This document shows positions 14,516-16,472 of a stretch of 16,472 bases of DNA, piece after piece. Source of the stretch: Roseimaritima sp. (GTDB lineage Bacteria > Planctomycetota > Planctomycetia > Pirellulales > Pirellulaceae); NCBI GenBank assembly GCA_007124075.1, contig SLFV01000555.1:1-16472 (forward strand). Direction: 5' to 3'. The first letter of the stretch is position 1. The number at the start of each line of letters is the position of its first letter. Both the position numbers and the translations under genes were made by a program. A model generated the notes under the pieces. It saw only the letters and a program-made list of their open reading frames with translations. It was not told the DNA's origin and did no database searches.

Positions 14516-16472
14516 CTAATCCCTGCCCCGACTGCGTCCGGGACCACCGCGTCCGCGCTCACGGCTACGACCACCCCCACCACGCTGTGGCCGGCGCGGC
14601 CTATCATCACCGTTGGAATCACCGCTGGCGACCATACCTTCACCATCGTCATCGTTGGCAGACATCTCATCTTCGATGCCCAGTTCCTCCAACGCCTTGC
14701 GGCGTGACAGCTTCACACGGTCATGCTCGTCAACATCAATCACCAGCACCTTCATGGCGTCGCCGACCTGGATGACACTATCGATGCTGCTGATATATCC
14801 GCCCGACAGTTCGCTAATATGGCACAGGCCATCCCGCCCGGGGAGGATTTCTACAAATGCACCAAAATCCTTGATACTGCTGACCACGCCATCGTAAATC
14901 TTGCCAATCTGGACCGTCGCCGTGACCGCCTCGACCGCCAGCAAAGCCTCCTGCGCGCTTTCAGCGTCGGTGCTGGCAATCAAGACCGTACCATCCTCTT
15001 CCACTTCGATAATTGCTCCGGTCCGTTCCTGAATCCCACGGATGTTCTTGCCACCCGGTCCAATCAAGGCGCCAATCTTGTCTGGCGCGATCTTGGTTCG
15101 CAACAATCGCGGAGCGTTAGGGCTGATTTCTTTGCGGGGACGAGAAATCGTCGTCAGCATTTTTCGCAGAATTTCAATCCTTGCTTCCCGAGACTGTTTC
15201 AACGTCGCCCGAATGACGTCCGTAGAAATTCCGGTGATCTTCAAATCCAACTGGATGCCAGTGATCCCAACCTGGGTTCCCGCAATCTTGAAATCCATAT
15301 CGCCAAAATGGTCTTCGTCGCCCAGTATGTCGGTCAACAGACACCACTGCTCGTCACCCTGCTTCACCAAGCCAATCGAAATGCCCGCTACGGGATTGCT
15401 GATCGGCACCCCAGAAGCCATCAAACCCAGAGTTGCCCCGCAGACCGAAGCCATCGAACTGGAGCCATTGCTTTCTAGAATATCACTAATCACCCGAATG
15501 GTATAAGGAAACTCCTCCGCATCGGGCAACACCGGAGCCACGCTCCGTTCGGCCAACATGCCGTGACCGATCTCCCGCCGTCCCGGCCCACGGATCGGCC
15601 GGCATTCACCGACCGAAAACGAGGGGAAATTGTAATCCAGCATAAATTTCTTGCTGAACTCCTCCTGCAAACCGTCGACTCGCTGTTCGTCCCGGGACGT
15701 GCCAAGCGTCACTGTCACCAAAGCCTGAGTTTCGCCACGCTGGAAAAGAGCGGAGCCATGGACTTTAGGTAACAAATCCGTTTCACATTGAATCGGACGC
15801 AGTGAATCGCGATCCCTGCCATCGGGGCGCGTCCCCGCAATGATCAAATCTCGGACGATCTTTTCTTCCAAATCATGCCACACCGCTTTAAACCGATTTG
15901 GGCAAATGGCACCTTCGGCATTCGGATCGGGAATCACCTCATTCATCGCCCTTTCCCGCAGTTCACGTACCGCGTCGGCACGGTCCTGCTTTCCGGAGGT
16001 TTGCTTCGCATTTCGGAAGGCGTCGTAATAGGCGTCCGTCAACCGCTGCATCAAACCGTCATCGGCAGGCGGAATGTACTCCATTTTTTGCGGGCTGAAT
16101 TGGCGATACAGATCGTCCTGCAAATCTAAGATCTGCTGAATCACGGAGTGAGCAAACTGGATCGCTTCCAGCATCTCATCCTCCGGCATTTCTTGTGCAA
16201 ACCCCTCAATCATCGCAACGGCATCACGATTACCACTGACAATCATGTCCAGATCGCTTTCTTCCAAATCGTCGTACGAAGGAAACGCGATCAGTTCCCC
16301 GTCAACTTTGCCAACCCGAACGCTAGCCAGTGGACCCTGAAAAGGCAGGCTGCTGATGTGACACGCCGTAGCAGCACCAATCATTGCCAATACGTCTGCA
16401 TCATTTTGCATGTCGCTCGACAACACGAAGCACTGGATTTGCACTTCATCGCGGAAACCGGCCGGCCATAAC
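14516..16472 (-). CDS. pnp: Polynucleotide phosphorylase, N-terminus beyond the window
   Basis: PNPase degrades RNA 3' to 5' with phosphate and is part of RNA turnover complexes. About 651 codons are visible; the frame runs off the right edge reading ...LWPAGFRDEVQIQ, so an estimated 80-100 N-terminal residues are missing. Numbering from the Val codon at 16444: the rest of RNase PH domain 1 (to about 100), the helical linker, RNase PH domain 2 with GPGRREIGHG (286-295), ILESNGSSSMAS, and GDEDHFGDMDF (375-385) with the metal-binding Asp pair D376/D382. A KH domain with IGPGGKNI (461-468) and an S1 domain (about 513-581) follow. The C-terminal tail (about 590-642) is acidic, then rich in Arg/Gly with RGG repeats. 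GTG 16444 is internal, not the start. It converges with nei, 31 bp apart. Confidence 0.97.
   Translation of the reverse strand, partial: LWPAGFRDEVQIQCFVLSSDMQNDADVLAMIGAATACHISSLPFQGPLASVRVGKVDGELIAFPSYDDLEESDLDMIVSGNRDAVAMIEGFAQEMPEDEMLEAIQFAHSVIQQILDLQDDLYRQFSPQKMEYIPPADDGLMQRLTDAYYDAFRNAKQTSGKQDRADAVRELRERAMNEVIPDPNAEGAICPNRFKAVWHDLEEKIVRDLIIAGTRPDGRDRDSLRPIQCETDLLPKVHGSALFQRGETQALVTVTLGTSRDEQRVDGLQEEFSKKFMLDYNFPSFSVGECRPIRGPGRREIGHGMLAERSVAPVLPDAEEFPYTIRVISDILESNGSSSMASVCGATLGLMASGVPISNPVAGISIGLVKQGDEQWCLLTDILGDEDHFGDMDFKIAGTQVGITGIQLDLKITGISTDVIRATLKQSREARIEILRKMLTTISRPRKEISPNAPRLLRTKIAPDKIGALIGPGGKNIRGIQERTGAIIEVEEDGTVLIASTDAESAQEALLAVEAVTATVQIGKIYDGVVSSIKDFGAFVEILPGRDGLCHISELSGGYISSIDSVIQVGDAMKVLVIDVDEHDRVKLSRRKALEELGIEDEMSANDDDGEGMVASGDSNGDDRPRRPQRGGGGRSRERGRGGPGRSRGRD

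Noticed and set aside
14723..15478. 251-codon + strand open frame antisense to pnp
   Set aside because: The opposite strand encodes highly conserved PNPase domains; the antisense product has no recognisable features.

Overview
The window looks like chromosomal DNA of a planctomycete, probably near the Pirellulaceae. Four things suggest this: a secreted protein with a planctomycete-style SHD1 domain, a secreted PQQ-type propeller protein opening its mature part with WPQWRGPNRDG, a 2031-residue polytopic membrane protein whose end motifs I associate with planctomycete genomes, and a divergent flagellar operon. This is recognition from memory, not a database match. There are no tRNA or rRNA genes, CRISPR arrays, insertion sequences or phage genes.

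Left part (1-3541, + strand): six tightly packed flagellar genes, flbD-motA-motB-fliL-fliN-fliO. From motA on, the genes are 3 bp apart or overlap, so they are almost certainly translated from one mRNA that begins upstream of the window. Together they cover the stator (MotA/MotB), its modulators (FlbD/SwrD family and FliL), a switch/C-ring protein (FliN) and an export-gate assembly factor (FliO). The order matches the spirochete-type fla operon, but fliM is missing between fliL and fliN and the block stops at fliO instead of continuing to fliPQR. FliN carries an extra N-terminal stretch resembling the CheY-binding motif of FliM/FliY. MotB has Ser where the OmpA-like domain usually has its peptidoglycan-binding Asp.

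Middle part (3542-7223, + strand): three separate genes, each with its own spacer. They are a secreted SHD1-domain protein of unknown function, an exported PQQ-like beta-propeller protein, and a 74-residue stand-alone BON-domain protein with a good sigma-70-type promoter. Hairpins after several of these genes are plausible transcript ends.

Right part (7224-16472): one giant gene on the - strand (7291-13386) encodes an integral membrane protein with roughly 55-60 hydrophobic segments and no known function. It diverges from a Nei-type DNA glycosylase gene across a 309-bp spacer holding an 11-G tract in the loop of a strong bulged hairpin. Nei converges with pnp (polynucleotide phosphorylase), which enters from the right edge on the - strand and lacks its N-terminal coding part in this window.

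The best candidates for something undescribed are the giant membrane protein, the poly-G hairpin, and the FliN motif seen together with the missing fliM. I did not see a new defence or mobile system.
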